A stretch of 64,000 bases of DNA from Solirubrobacter pauli (GTDB lineage: Bacteria > Actinomycetota > Thermoleophilia > Solirubrobacterales > Solirubrobacteraceae): NCBI RefSeq assembly GCF_003633755.1, contig NZ_RBIL01000002.1, forward strand, positions 62,001 through 126,000. The letters are read 5' to 3'. Of the stretch, positions 15,590-23,513 are shown in pieces. The stretch's first letter is position 1, and every line of letters begins with the position of its first letter. The notes under the pieces were generated by a model. That model was not told the DNA's origin, searched no databases, and was given only the letters and a program-made list of their open reading frames with translations. Both the position numbers and the translations under genes were made by a program.

Positions 15590-16351
15590 TCAGCGGGCGA
15601 CGCGGAAGCCGACGTTGCCGGCCGAGCTCGCCGGGTGCAGCGCGTTGCGCGCGCTCACCCGATAGCGGTTGCAATAGGAGTCGTGGCAGAGGTACGAGCC
15701 GCCGCGCGTGACCGGCGCCGCCGTCCACTCCCACACGTTGCCGACCATGTTGTGCAGCCCGAAGGCGTTGGGCGCATACGCGTCGACCGGCGCGGTGCCG
15801 CGGTAGCCGTCCTCGCCCGTGTCCTCGTCGGGGAACGTGCCCTGCCAGATGTTGCACGGCCACGGCTCGACGAGCTCGTCGCCCCACGGGTACCGCTTCT
15901 GCACCAGGCCGCCGCGGGCGGCGAGCTCCCACTCGGCTTCGGTCGGTAGGCGCGTGCCCGACCACTCCGCGTACGCGAGCGCGTCCGTGTGGGCGACATG
16001 GACTACCGGATGGTCCTTGCGGTTCTCGTAGCCGGTCTTGGGACCCTCGGGATGGTCCCAGGTGGCGCCGTTCACGGCCACCCACCAGGGCGCGGCGACA
16101 GCTCGCTGCAGCCCGGCGGTGTCTTTGACGTGCAGGTGGAAGACGAACGACCAGCCGTACCGCTGAGCCTCGGTCACGTGGCCCGTGGCGGCGATGAACC
16201 GCGCGAACTCCGCGTTCGTGACCGCGGTGGGGGAGATCGCGAACGGCGCGAGCGTGACGCTGCGCACCGGACCCTCACCGTCCTCGGGCCACGCGTACGG
16301 CGCCTCGCTCCCCATCAGGAACGTGCCGCCTGCGAGCGTGACGAGGTCCAT
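15590..16351 (-). CDS. Formylglycine-generating enzyme (sulfatase-activating), copper type
   Basis: Converts the active-site cysteine of sulfatases to formylglycine with O2. The 253-residue FGE-sulfatase fold is visible as LAGGTFLMGSEAP, PTAVTNAEFARFIAATG, TRLPTEAEWELAARGG and GLHNMVGNVWEWT. Most relatives of this fold lack catalytic cysteines, but here the pair is present in SYLCHDSYCNRYRV (C-x4-C), so it should be a true FGE. No sulfatase gene is seen in the window, so its substrate is encoded elsewhere. ATG 16351 begins the family core; in-frame ATG 16378 would overlap the divergent lipase start. Confidence 0.85.
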   Translation of the reverse strand: MDLVTLAGGTFLMGSEAPYAWPEDGEGPVRSVTLAPFAISPTAVTNAEFARFIAATGHVTEAQRYGWSFVFHLHVKDTAGLQRAVAAPWWVAVNGATWDHPEGPKTGYENRKDHPVVHVAHTDALAYAEWSGTRLPTEAEWELAARGGLVQKRYPWGDELVEPWPCNIWQGTFPDEDTGEDGYRGTAPVDAYAPNAFGLHNMVGNVWEWTAAPVTRGGSYLCHDSYCNRYRVSARNALHPASSAGNVGFRVAR

Positions 16352-16376
16352 CACGTCCAGCGTAGGATCGCGCCCC

Positions 16377-17156
16377 ATGAGCGGAGAGAGCAAGCAGGTC
16401 GGGCGGGTCCAGGTCCGCTCGTGGCCGATTAAGGATCCTGAGCGCCTGGTGGTGCTCGTGCACGGCTACGGCGAGCACATCGGACGCTACGAGCACGTCG
16501 CGGCGGCGCTGAACGCGCGCGGCTCCTCGGTCGTCGGCCCCGACCACGTAGGCCACGGCCGGTCAGACGGCGAGCCCGCGCTGGTGGAGGACTTCGAGCC
16601 GGTCGTCGACGACCTCCACGCCGTCGTGGCCGACGCCCGCGGTGACCTTCCGGTCGTGATGGTCGGCCACTCCATGGGCGGCCTGATCGCCGCCCGCTAC
16701 GCCCAGCGCCACGGCGACGAGCTCGCCGGCCTCGTGCTCAGCGGCCCCGCCGTCGGCCTCGCCCCGGTGTTCGAGGGCTGGCTCGCGGACCCGCCTTCGG
16801 ACCCGATCGACGGCGCCGTGCTCTCCCGCGAACCCGCCGTCGGCGAGGCCTACGCCGCCGACCCCCTCGTCTACCACGGAGGCTGGAAGGTCCCGACGCT
16901 GCGGGCCTTCATCGCCGCCGACGAGGCGATCGCCGCCGGCCCCGCCTTCGGCGCGCTGCCCCTGCTCTACGTCCACGGCGGCGACGACCAACTCGTGCCG
17001 GTGACCCTCGCCCGGCCGGTCGTCGAACGCCTCGCGGGCCCGGAGAGCGAGACCGTGATCATCGACGGCGCCCGGCACGAGGTCTTCAACGAGACGGACC
17101 AGGCGGAGACGATCGGTCGAGTCGCCGAGTTCGCGGAGCGCGTCACTGCGCGTTGA
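16377..17156 (+). CDS. Alpha/beta hydrolase, monoacylglycerol-lipase-like
   Basis: A 259-residue serine hydrolase of the lysophospholipase/monoacylglycerol lipase group. The oxyanion strand is LVVLVHGYGEHIGRYEHVA, the nucleophile elbow is VGHSMGG, the acid is probably Asp in VHGGDDQLVP, and the His is in DGARHEVFNE. ATG 16377 follows the only plausible start region; sequence further upstream is antisense to the FGE gene. Divergent from FGE with a 25-base gap. It is the last chromosomal gene before the inverted-repeat-bounded island. Confidence 0.87.
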   Translation: MSGESKQVGRVQVRSWPIKDPERLVVLVHGYGEHIGRYEHVAAALNARGSSVVGPDHVGHGRSDGEPALVEDFEPVVDDLHAVVADARGDLPVVMVGHSMGGLIAARYAQRHGDELAGLVLSGPAVGLAPVFEGWLADPPSDPIDGAVLSREPAVGEAYAADPLVYHGGWKVPTLRAFIAADEAIAAGPAFGALPLLYVHGGDDQLVPVTLARPVVERLAGPESETVIIDGARHEVFNETDQAETIGRVAEFAERVTAR

Positions 17157-17179
17157 TCACGGCGACGGGGCGACGAGTC

Positions 17180-17528
17180 GCCGTTGGTAGGCGGCCCGCG
17201 TCGGCACCTCCCTGCACTCGCCCCTGAACTCGCGCTTCGGTCTGGGTGCGTCGCGGGGCTCTTAAGTGTGCCGGGAGGTACCGCCGCGTGCCGCCCAGGA
17301 ACCGGTCTGGCTTAGTGCTGCGGCTTCTCTTTGCCGGCGCGTGCTGAGGGAGGCCGCCGGTGGGTGGCCGTGGCCTTTTGTCTCCTTGGCTTCCCAGAGA
17401 TCAAGTCAGCCCTCCCGCTTGATCGCCGCGGCGTTCCCGTGGGACCGCGCCCTCGGGCGGTCTTCCCTGACATCTCTGGCCCTTCGGTGCTCTCGGGCGC
17501 GAACCGCTTGGCATAGACCCAAGCTGGC
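17180..17528 (+). repeat. 349-bp inverted repeat, left copy (island boundary)
   Basis: This segment is the reverse complement of 28060-28408, colinear without gaps (paired positions sum to 45588 throughout). I found two mismatches by eye, so identity is about 99 percent. Internally it holds short stems such as GATCAAG/CTTGATC and CCAGAGAT/ATCTCTGG, and CGCCC/GGGCG. Both copies contain a 54-residue basic frame on the strand pointing away from the island (MSGKTARGRGP to KEKPQH); its coding status is doubtful. No transposase is encoded. It could be a pair of small non-autonomous elements, a recombination end, or a structured RNA gene. From 17529 to 17894 I see nothing gene-like. Confidence 0.9.
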
Positions 17529-17894
17529 AGGGGCGAACCAACGCCGAAGCGCGAACACCGCCGTGAACTAACTGACGACACCTTCGTCGAAGCTCATCGA
17601 GTCGTCTTCCGCACTCACGCGAAAGCGCTAGCGAGGAAACCCGAGAGCGGTTCCGTCCGACGTTGCACGCGACATCGAGCGGCTGAGCCTGTGCGCGAGC
17701 CTCCCCGTATTCGTCGGGTGTCGTCCTGCCCAGACGACGGTCCTACGACTTAATCACTTGTACTCGGACGTGTGCTTGGGACTAGCGCCCAACCCCCTGC
17801 GGTGGCGCGCAGCAACTGCGTTGTCAAGTCTCGACACGGGATGGCGGCACAGACGCATTTCCAGGGCGCCTTCTGCAACCGCGCTGGTGCGTGC

Positions 17895-18743
17895 CTAGCC
17901 GCGACCGCGGATGGTGACCGTGATTTCACGAAGCGTGCCATCGGCGCTGGCGGCCGGATGCGCGAACCACAGCGCGATGTCCAGCAGCCTGATTAGCGTC
18001 AGCCTAGTACGCTCGCTCGCGGTTGCGTCCTGGATGTGGCGCAGGGCATGGATGTTGCGCCGGCCTTCGCGGCGAAGTGCGGCGGCCGCACGCTGCGCCA
18101 CGCGTATCCGCGCCTGACGCTTGTCGGGCACCGGCAAACCCATCATCTGAATCGCGAGCTCGTCGAGGACTGGGAACGCCCGCGGCCGCTTGAGGTGTAG
18201 AACCTTGGTAGAGCGCGCCAACGCGATGTAGGGGACGATGCAGCGAGCGATTGCCTCATTGACGAGCTGGTCGCCGCGGGCCGTCGCCCACGCGTCGTCA
18301 TCGGTCTCGATGAGGTCGAGTTCATCGGGGATGCGACTAAGCCATCGTTGGTCGGCGGCGATGATCGGCGCCCAGCGGGCGTGCTCAGCCCGGGCGCGCA
18401 TTGTCGAGTTCACGAGCCGGACATCAGCCAGAGAGATCGCCTCGCGGTCTCCCAAGCCGGCCTGGTCGTTGTAGCCGCCAGGGCGGGCGCTGGGGTCACC
18501 TGCGAGGAACCCTTGCACGAGTGCGAGCCCGTCGAGTACGAGAAGCTCGTCGTCCTCGCGCTCGATGAAGAGCGTGTAGTCGCGGTCCACGAGCGTGACC
18601 GTACAGGCATCGGCCATGGTCGCACCGGGCCAGCCGTCGGCGACAGCGCCGTAGACGGACACGCACTCGGCCGACGCGGGAATACCTGCGGTTCGAACCA
18701 GTGGTGGTACGTCAAGTGTGCCGTCCGACCTCTTCTTCACCAT
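17895..18743 (-). CDS. DUF6308-like hypothetical protein beside the Qat operon
   Basis: Function not known. The 282-residue soluble product has a beta-rich N-terminus with an acidic stretch (FIEREDDELL) and a helical C-terminal half. KVLHLKRPRAFPVLDELAIQMMG resembles the conserved KRPxxxPVxD segment of DUF6308-type proteins, but that assignment is from memory and weak. A later amphipathic helix (RVAQRAAAALRREGRRNIHAL) is Arg-rich. ATG 18743 has AGAAGG upstream. It is divergent from qatA with only 23 bases between start codons, so their promoters must lie within each other's 5' regions. That arrangement fits an autoregulator or associated factor. Confidence 0.6.
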   Translation of the reverse strand: MVKKRSDGTLDVPPLVRTAGIPASAECVSVYGAVADGWPGATMADACTVTLVDRDYTLFIEREDDELLVLDGLALVQGFLAGDPSARPGGYNDQAGLGDREAISLADVRLVNSTMRARAEHARWAPIIAADQRWLSRIPDELDLIETDDDAWATARGDQLVNEAIARCIVPYIALARSTKVLHLKRPRAFPVLDELAIQMMGLPVPDKRQARIRVAQRAAAALRREGRRNIHALRHIQDATASERTRLTLIRLLDIALWFAHPAASADGTLREITVTIRGRG

Positions 18744-18766
18744 TACAGACCCCTTCTACTTAGAGC

Positions 18767-20509
18767 ATGAGCGGTATGCCCAACTTCCTTCGGCTCTGGC
18801 CGGACAACCCCACCCCACTCGACCTGCTCGGCTTCGAGGACATCGCCGCGCCGGTGCTCGAAGCGATTGCGCGTGAACGTCTTGACCCTGTCGCAGTCGG
18901 CGTCTTTGGCGACTGGGGCTCGGGGAAGACGACGGTCTTGGAGATCCTCAACGAGCAGTTGAAAGATCAGCCGGACACGCTTGTTGTGTACACACGCCCG
19001 TGGGAGTACGACCCGACGCTCGACGCTCGCGCGACCCTCATCACCGAGGTGCTCGAAGTAGTCCGCGCCAGGGCCGAAGCGGACAAGGGCTTCTGGACAA
19101 AGAGCAAGGAGAAGTTCGAGAAACTCGCCGAGCGCATCAAGTGGTCGAAGGCGATCGCGCTTGCGAGCAAGTCGGCCGTCACCTTCACGTTGCCCAGCCC
19201 GGACAAGGTCGTAGAGATCTTCGGCGAGGCCGGCAAGGTTGCCGATCCGACGCTTCAGGGCTTCCGCAAGGAGTTTTCCGAGCTGATGGGCGAGTTCGCC
19301 GGTGTCAAGCGCGTGGTGGTGCTGGTCGATGACCTGGACCGCTGCCTGCCACCGACGGTGGTGATGACGCTGGAGGCGATCAAGCTCTTCTTGTCAGTCA
19401 AGAAGATGGCATTCGTAATCGCCACCGACGAGGCGTTGGTCAAGGCAGCCATTGCTAGGCACTTCGACTCCACCCAGCGGGGCGCGCGAATGGCGGCCGA
19501 CTATCTGGAGAAGATCATCCAGGTGCCGCTACCCGTCCCGGCCCTGGGCCTTGGTGACACCGAGGCGTATCTGGCGATGATGCTGCTCGATCAGCACTTC
19601 GACGGTGTGGAGGAGCCGCTGAAGGCGATTGCGTCGCACTGTGCCGAACGTCGGCGCCAGGGGGAACCGGAGGTCCTCAAGGGCCTGCCGGCGATCGCGG
19701 TACCACCCGAGGGCCAGGAAGACCTGGCCCTCGCTGGCGAACTCGCGCCGGTCCTGTTCGAGAAGCTGGACGGAAATCCTCGCCGCCTCAAACGTTTCCT
19801 CAACGCATTCTGGGTGCGCTCAGACATCGCCGGTCGACGCGGCGCCGCGCTCGCGCCCCGCCCGCTCGCCAAGCTGATGGTGCTGGAGCGCATGGAGCCC
19901 GACGCCTTCGTGCAGGTGTTCGACTGGTCCAAGGCTGGCACGCTGACCGAAAACCTCCGCAAGCTTGACGACGGCGAGATCGTCGCCGACGCTCACAGCG
20001 CCTTCACGTGGTGGGGCAAGATGGCCCCCAAACTCGCTGATGAGAACCTCGGTCCCTACCTCCGTCTCGCGGCAGCGCTGCGTCGGCAGTCTGGCCCGCG
20101 CAACGACCTGCGCGCGGACCTCGCCGAGCTTGTCGAGAAACTCGCCTACGGCTCGGCCCCGGACAAGACCACAGGCCGGGACAAGCTTCGCAACCTGCCT
20201 CCGGAGGATCGCCGGATCATGGCCCGCGAAATCGTCGACCAGATCCGCACCGACCCGTCAACGCAGGATAGCCTCGGCGAGCCGCTGACGGAGCTGATCG
20301 AAGACGCAGAACTCGTCCCCGAGATCTCCGACGGTCTGCAGCGCCTCGACGCGTCGCGCGTCGAGGCAGCTCTAGTCATCAGCCTCACCGCTGGGCAGAC
20401 CATCCCGGAAACGATCCGCAGCGTTATCCGCGCCTGGAACGACACCGGCCGGCTGAACCTCATCGCCGCGAACGCCGCCGAAGAAGCGCTCAGCGCCGGT
20501 ACAGGCTGA
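18767..20509 (+). CDS. qatA: QatA: KAP-family P-loop NTPase of the Qat defence system
   Basis: A 580-residue KAP NTPase. Walker A is GDWGSGKT at residues 48-55 and Walker B is VVVLVDDLD at 183-191. Two weakly hydrophobic helices lie in the insert between them (residues about 125-145), the place where KAP proteins carry membrane helices, although here they are not strongly hydrophobic. A conserved EKLDGNPRRLKRFLNAFWV helix (about 335-355) is a KAP hallmark. It is the first gene of a qatABCD operon, and its TGA overlaps the qatB ATG as TGATG. Known: Qat protects against phage, but the mechanism is unresolved. A second ATG nine bases downstream (MPNFLRLW) is an alternative start. Confidence 0.92.
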   Translation: MSGMPNFLRLWPDNPTPLDLLGFEDIAAPVLEAIARERLDPVAVGVFGDWGSGKTTVLEILNEQLKDQPDTLVVYTRPWEYDPTLDARATLITEVLEVVRARAEADKGFWTKSKEKFEKLAERIKWSKAIALASKSAVTFTLPSPDKVVEIFGEAGKVADPTLQGFRKEFSELMGEFAGVKRVVVLVDDLDRCLPPTVVMTLEAIKLFLSVKKMAFVIATDEALVKAAIARHFDSTQRGARMAADYLEKIIQVPLPVPALGLGDTEAYLAMMLLDQHFDGVEEPLKAIASHCAERRRQGEPEVLKGLPAIAVPPEGQEDLALAGELAPVLFEKLDGNPRRLKRFLNAFWVRSDIAGRRGAALAPRPLAKLMVLERMEPDAFVQVFDWSKAGTLTENLRKLDDGEIVADAHSAFTWWGKMAPKLADENLGPYLRLAAALRRQSGPRNDLRADLAELVEKLAYGSAPDKTTGRDKLRNLPPEDRRIMAREIVDQIRTDPSTQDSLGEPLTELIEDAELVPEISDGLQRLDASRVEAALVISLTAGQTIPETIRSVIRAWNDTGRLNLIAANAAEEALSAGTG

Positions 20510-21330
20510 TGGGAACTCAGAACGCGTGGGGTGGCTCGGGCGGCCGATCCTGGGGAAGGGTCCGCAACGAATCCGCCGGGCACGCCTCCAACCCGTCGAC
20601 GGGCAACGCCGAAACACTCCTGCCCGCACTTAGCGACGCGTTGACCTTTCTCGGCGACGGCGCCGAGGCGATCCCTGGTCCCGGAGCCACCGGGAACGGC
20701 TTTCGCCCGCTGCCGGCCGGTCCCTCCTGGGCGCGGGCGGCACGCTCGCGAGGACACGGGGGCGGTGGCTCAGGCGGTGCGTCGCGCGGTGGCGGCGGCT
20801 CTGGCAGCGGCGGTACGGGGCGGAGCCCCACCCGATCTCGCGCTAGGGCAGCGGCGGCGGGCGGCGGAGTCCTTGCCGCCGGGCTGGCCTACCAGCGCGG
20901 TGACGCCCAGACGCTGGAGAGCCTCGGTCTCGACCTGAACGCGCTGCGCTCGATGTCCAGCCTTAAGCGCGCGAATGCCATCCTCAACGCCGTCGTCGGC
21001 GCTGACGGAGGCATCGAGGAAACCGAGCTGCGACACGTGAACGGCCGTGTGCTCAAGCAGGTCCTCAACGATGGGCTCGATGGGGCGGCCGCGGTTCGGC
21101 TCTATGTCGTTGAGTACGTCATGCAAGTCTGGGCAACCGAGACGGCAGAAGCCCGTCGCAACGGAGCCACGGCCGCTACCGCGTCGGCCGATACCGAGCG
21201 GCAGCTGCGCAATGCGCTCGTAGCCAAGGCCCGCCAGTTGCAGGTCGCCGCCTCTTCAACCGCTACGGAGATCCGTTCTGCGATCTCGACGTCGCTGAGC
21301 TCGATGCGACGCCTAATGAAGGGGTCCTGA
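20509..21330 (+). CDS. qatB: QatB: Gly/Ser-rich partner of the Qat system
   Basis: A 273-residue protein in two parts. Residues 1-120 are disordered and rich in Gly, Ser and Arg (GGGGSGGASRGGGGSGSGG near 83-101). Residues about 120-273 are helical (LESLGLDLNALRSMSSLKRANAIL, then EYVMQVWATETAEARR). QatB proteins have this low-complexity-plus-helical layout and no known enzymatic motif. Identity rests mainly on position: between a KAP NTPase and a QueC-like gene, coupled by one-base spacing on each side. Confidence 0.85.
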   Translation: MGTQNAWGGSGGRSWGRVRNESAGHASNPSTGNAETLLPALSDALTFLGDGAEAIPGPGATGNGFRPLPAGPSWARAARSRGHGGGGSGGASRGGGGSGSGGTGRSPTRSRARAAAAGGGVLAAGLAYQRGDAQTLESLGLDLNALRSMSSLKRANAILNAVVGADGGIEETELRHVNGRVLKQVLNDGLDGAAAVRLYVVEYVMQVWATETAEARRNGATAATASADTERQLRNALVAKARQLQVAASSTATEIRSAISTSLSSMRRLMKGS

Positions 21331-21331
21331 C

Positions 21332-22606
21332 ATGCACCGGCTGCTGCTCACCGCGGCGGGCAACAAGCTGTCGCGCCTTGCCGCCGAGGACTTGCTCTGG
21401 CGACCGCACGGCGAAGTGTCTTCGGTCGAGACAACCCTTGGGCCGCGTCTGGAGGGCATCGGCGATGTGCCGCCCCTCTACACGGACTTCGTCCGGCTCG
21501 CCGCGACCGTCTTCTTCGTGGATCGCACCGTCCTCCGTCCGCGGATGCTTCGGCGCAGCCTCGACGTGGAGGTCGCCGTTCATGAGCCCGTGCTCTGGGA
21601 GCCGCACAGCGCGCGTCTGGGAGCGGTGCTTGGGCTTCTGAGCGGGGACGAGTGGACGCTGTCGTTCCGCCGTCGTCGGGAGCCGCGTCGGGGTACGATC
21701 AACGCGCTCGACCCGGCCGATGTATCTCTGCTGTTCAGCGGCGGCGCGGACTCGATGTGCGGTGCCCTACTCGCCCGTGACGAAGGGCTCGCGGCACTGC
21801 TGGTCTCACACTTCGATTGGCGCAACATCGGCGGCCAGCAGACCGACGCCCTGGAGGCGTACGAACAGCGTCTCGGACAACGTCCGGCGAACATCCGCTG
21901 GCGGTTCGCGCGTCGCGGGACTCAGGTGGGTTCGGGCGTGGCGTTCCCTAACGAGACCTCGCGCCGGACTCGTTCGCTCCTGTTCATGGCATTCGGCGGC
22001 GCGGTCGGCGCGGTGACCAAGACGGACCTCTGGATCGCCGAGAACGGTTTCACCTCGCTCAACCCGCCGCTGTCGCCGCAGTCCTTGGGCGCGCTGTCGA
22101 CTCGCACCACGCACCCGTCGTTCATCGCCGGCTTGCGGGAGACCCTTGCAGACGTCGGTCTCGACTTGCCGGTCGTGAACCGATTCGCTGACATGACGAA
22201 GGGCCAGGTCTTCACCGAGGCCACGAAGTCGCTCGACAAGACCACCGCATCCGAGGTCCTCTCCGCTACTCACTCATGCGGCAAGCCTCAGCGACTGCGC
22301 GGCCACGCGCCGGATGCTCAGTGCGGGGTCTGTCTCGGCTGCCTCGTCCGCCGGGGAGCGTTCATCGCCGCCGGAATCCCGGACCAGACCGTGTACCTAG
22401 AGGAGACGCTCAGCGGGAGCGCTCGTGCGCACTGGCTAAGCGACGAACGCTTGTCTGCCTATCGCGCGCTCCAAGAGCGACTCGCCGTCGGATTCGGCGA
22501 CGACGACGTGTTGGGCCTGGGCCTGGCCGACGACGCCGACCTCGACGGTGCGCTTCAACTGATCAGGGAAGGACTCCTCGAGCTCGCCGCAGTACAGGTG
22601 TCATGA
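21332..22606 (+). CDS. qatC: QatC: QueC-like ATPase of the Qat system
   Basis: A 424-residue protein with an N-terminal extension of about 125 residues and then a QueC-type PP-loop ATPase. The pyrophosphate loop is LLFSGGADSMCGALLA, and a C-terminal zinc site reads SCGK followed by CGVCLGC, four cysteines as in QueC. QueC makes the nitrile of preQ0; QatC is proposed to use the same chemistry on an unknown target. The rest of the preQ0 pathway (QueD, QueE, FolE) is absent nearby, which favours the defence role. The stop overlaps the qatD start by ATGA. Confidence 0.92.
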   Translation: MHRLLLTAAGNKLSRLAAEDLLWRPHGEVSSVETTLGPRLEGIGDVPPLYTDFVRLAATVFFVDRTVLRPRMLRRSLDVEVAVHEPVLWEPHSARLGAVLGLLSGDEWTLSFRRRREPRRGTINALDPADVSLLFSGGADSMCGALLARDEGLAALLVSHFDWRNIGGQQTDALEAYEQRLGQRPANIRWRFARRGTQVGSGVAFPNETSRRTRSLLFMAFGGAVGAVTKTDLWIAENGFTSLNPPLSPQSLGALSTRTTHPSFIAGLRETLADVGLDLPVVNRFADMTKGQVFTEATKSLDKTTASEVLSATHSCGKPQRLRGHAPDAQCGVCLGCLVRRGAFIAAGIPDQTVYLEETLSGSARAHWLSDERLSAYRALQERLAVGFGDDDVLGLGLADDADLDGALQLIREGLLELAAVQVS

Positions 22607-23376
22607 CTTTGCTCCCCCCAATCGACGCACACGCTCACATACAGACCGGAGTCTCAGCGCGCGATATTGCAGGACTCAAAGCGTTCGTCGTGGCCGTGAC
22701 CCGAGAACGCAAGGAATGGGGCCCAGCCCTGCGACGAACTGATCGCCTCGCTGTGTGGGGCGTCGGGGTTCATCCGGGGCTTCCGGTCGAAATCTCGGAT
22801 TTCGATCAGGCCGCCTTCGGCGAGGCAGTCGAGCGGGCCTGCTTCGTCGGAGAGATCGGTCTCGACGGCAAGTCCAAGGCAAGCATGGACTCGCAGCGGC
22901 ACGTGCTGACACAGATCCTTGAGGTCGTCGCTGCGCGACCGCGGCCGACCACCATTCACAGCGCCGCCGCGTCAGGACCCGTGCTCAACGCACTTCGTGA
23001 GCGCCCTATCCGTGCGCCCATCCTCCATTGGTGGCGCGGCAGCGAAAAGCAGACACGAGAGGCCGTCGAACTCGGCTGCTATTTCTCGATCAACGGCGCC
23101 GAGGTGAGGCGGCCCAAGGTCCTCTCGCTGCTACCTCCCGAACGCGTCCTTACCGAGACCGACTTCCCGTACTCGCGGCGTTCAGACCCGACCGCAACGC
23201 AGCCCGCCGCAGTCGGTTCTACTGAACGGGCGCTGATGCAGAACTGGGGTCTGGACGAGCTGGCACTCCGCCGGCTGCTGTGGCAGAACCTCGCTGAGCT
23301 GTTCGATCGCTGCGACCTGACGGAGCGCGTCCCATCGGCCGTTCAGGAAGCGATGCTCGCAGCTGGTTTTCGGTAG
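22603..23376 (+). CDS. qatD: QatD: TatD-family metal-dependent nuclease of the Qat system
   Basis: A 257-residue TIM-barrel hydrolase of the TatD group. Metal ligands are visible: DAHAH near residue 8, GEIGLD (about 86-91), IHS (about 117), HWWRGS (about 141) and LTETDFPY (about 185-192). The length is normal. ATG 22603 is fixed by its four-base overlap with qatC; the open frame reaches further upstream but only as a shadow of qatC. TatD enzymes are 3'-5' exonucleases, and in Qat the protein is required for phage protection. Confidence 0.92.
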   Translation: MTLLPPIDAHAHIQTGVSARDIAGLKAFVVAVTRERKEWGPALRRTDRLAVWGVGVHPGLPVEISDFDQAAFGEAVERACFVGEIGLDGKSKASMDSQRHVLTQILEVVAARPRPTTIHSAAASGPVLNALRERPIRAPILHWWRGSEKQTREAVELGCYFSINGAEVRRPKVLSLLPPERVLTETDFPYSRRSDPTATQPAAVGSTERALMQNWGLDELALRRLLWQNLAELFDRCDLTERVPSAVQEAMLAAGFR

Positions 23377-23513
23377 CGGGTGCCGCGGGCCGCCGACAAT
23401 GACGGAGATGCCGCGCGTCCTTACTGACCAGAGGAATGGGCGACGGGCCTGAAGGCCACGGATCACCTTGGCTTCGCGACTCGTCCAGACACGGCCCGTC
23501 GATGGGACGCGTC

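Noticed and set aside
17331-17516. 61-residue frame inside the inverted repeat, on the other strand in both copies
   Set aside because: Preserved only because the repeat is near-identical. There is no Shine-Dalgarno and no recognisable family.
17529-17894. tRNA or integration site next to the island
   Set aside because: No cloverleaf, T-loop sequence or attachment-like direct repeat could be found at either island end.
21332-22606. Housekeeping preQ0/queuosine synthesis (QueC)
   Set aside because: The other pathway genes are absent, and the gene is embedded between KAP/QatB and TatD genes with an N-terminal extension, so QatC is the better call.
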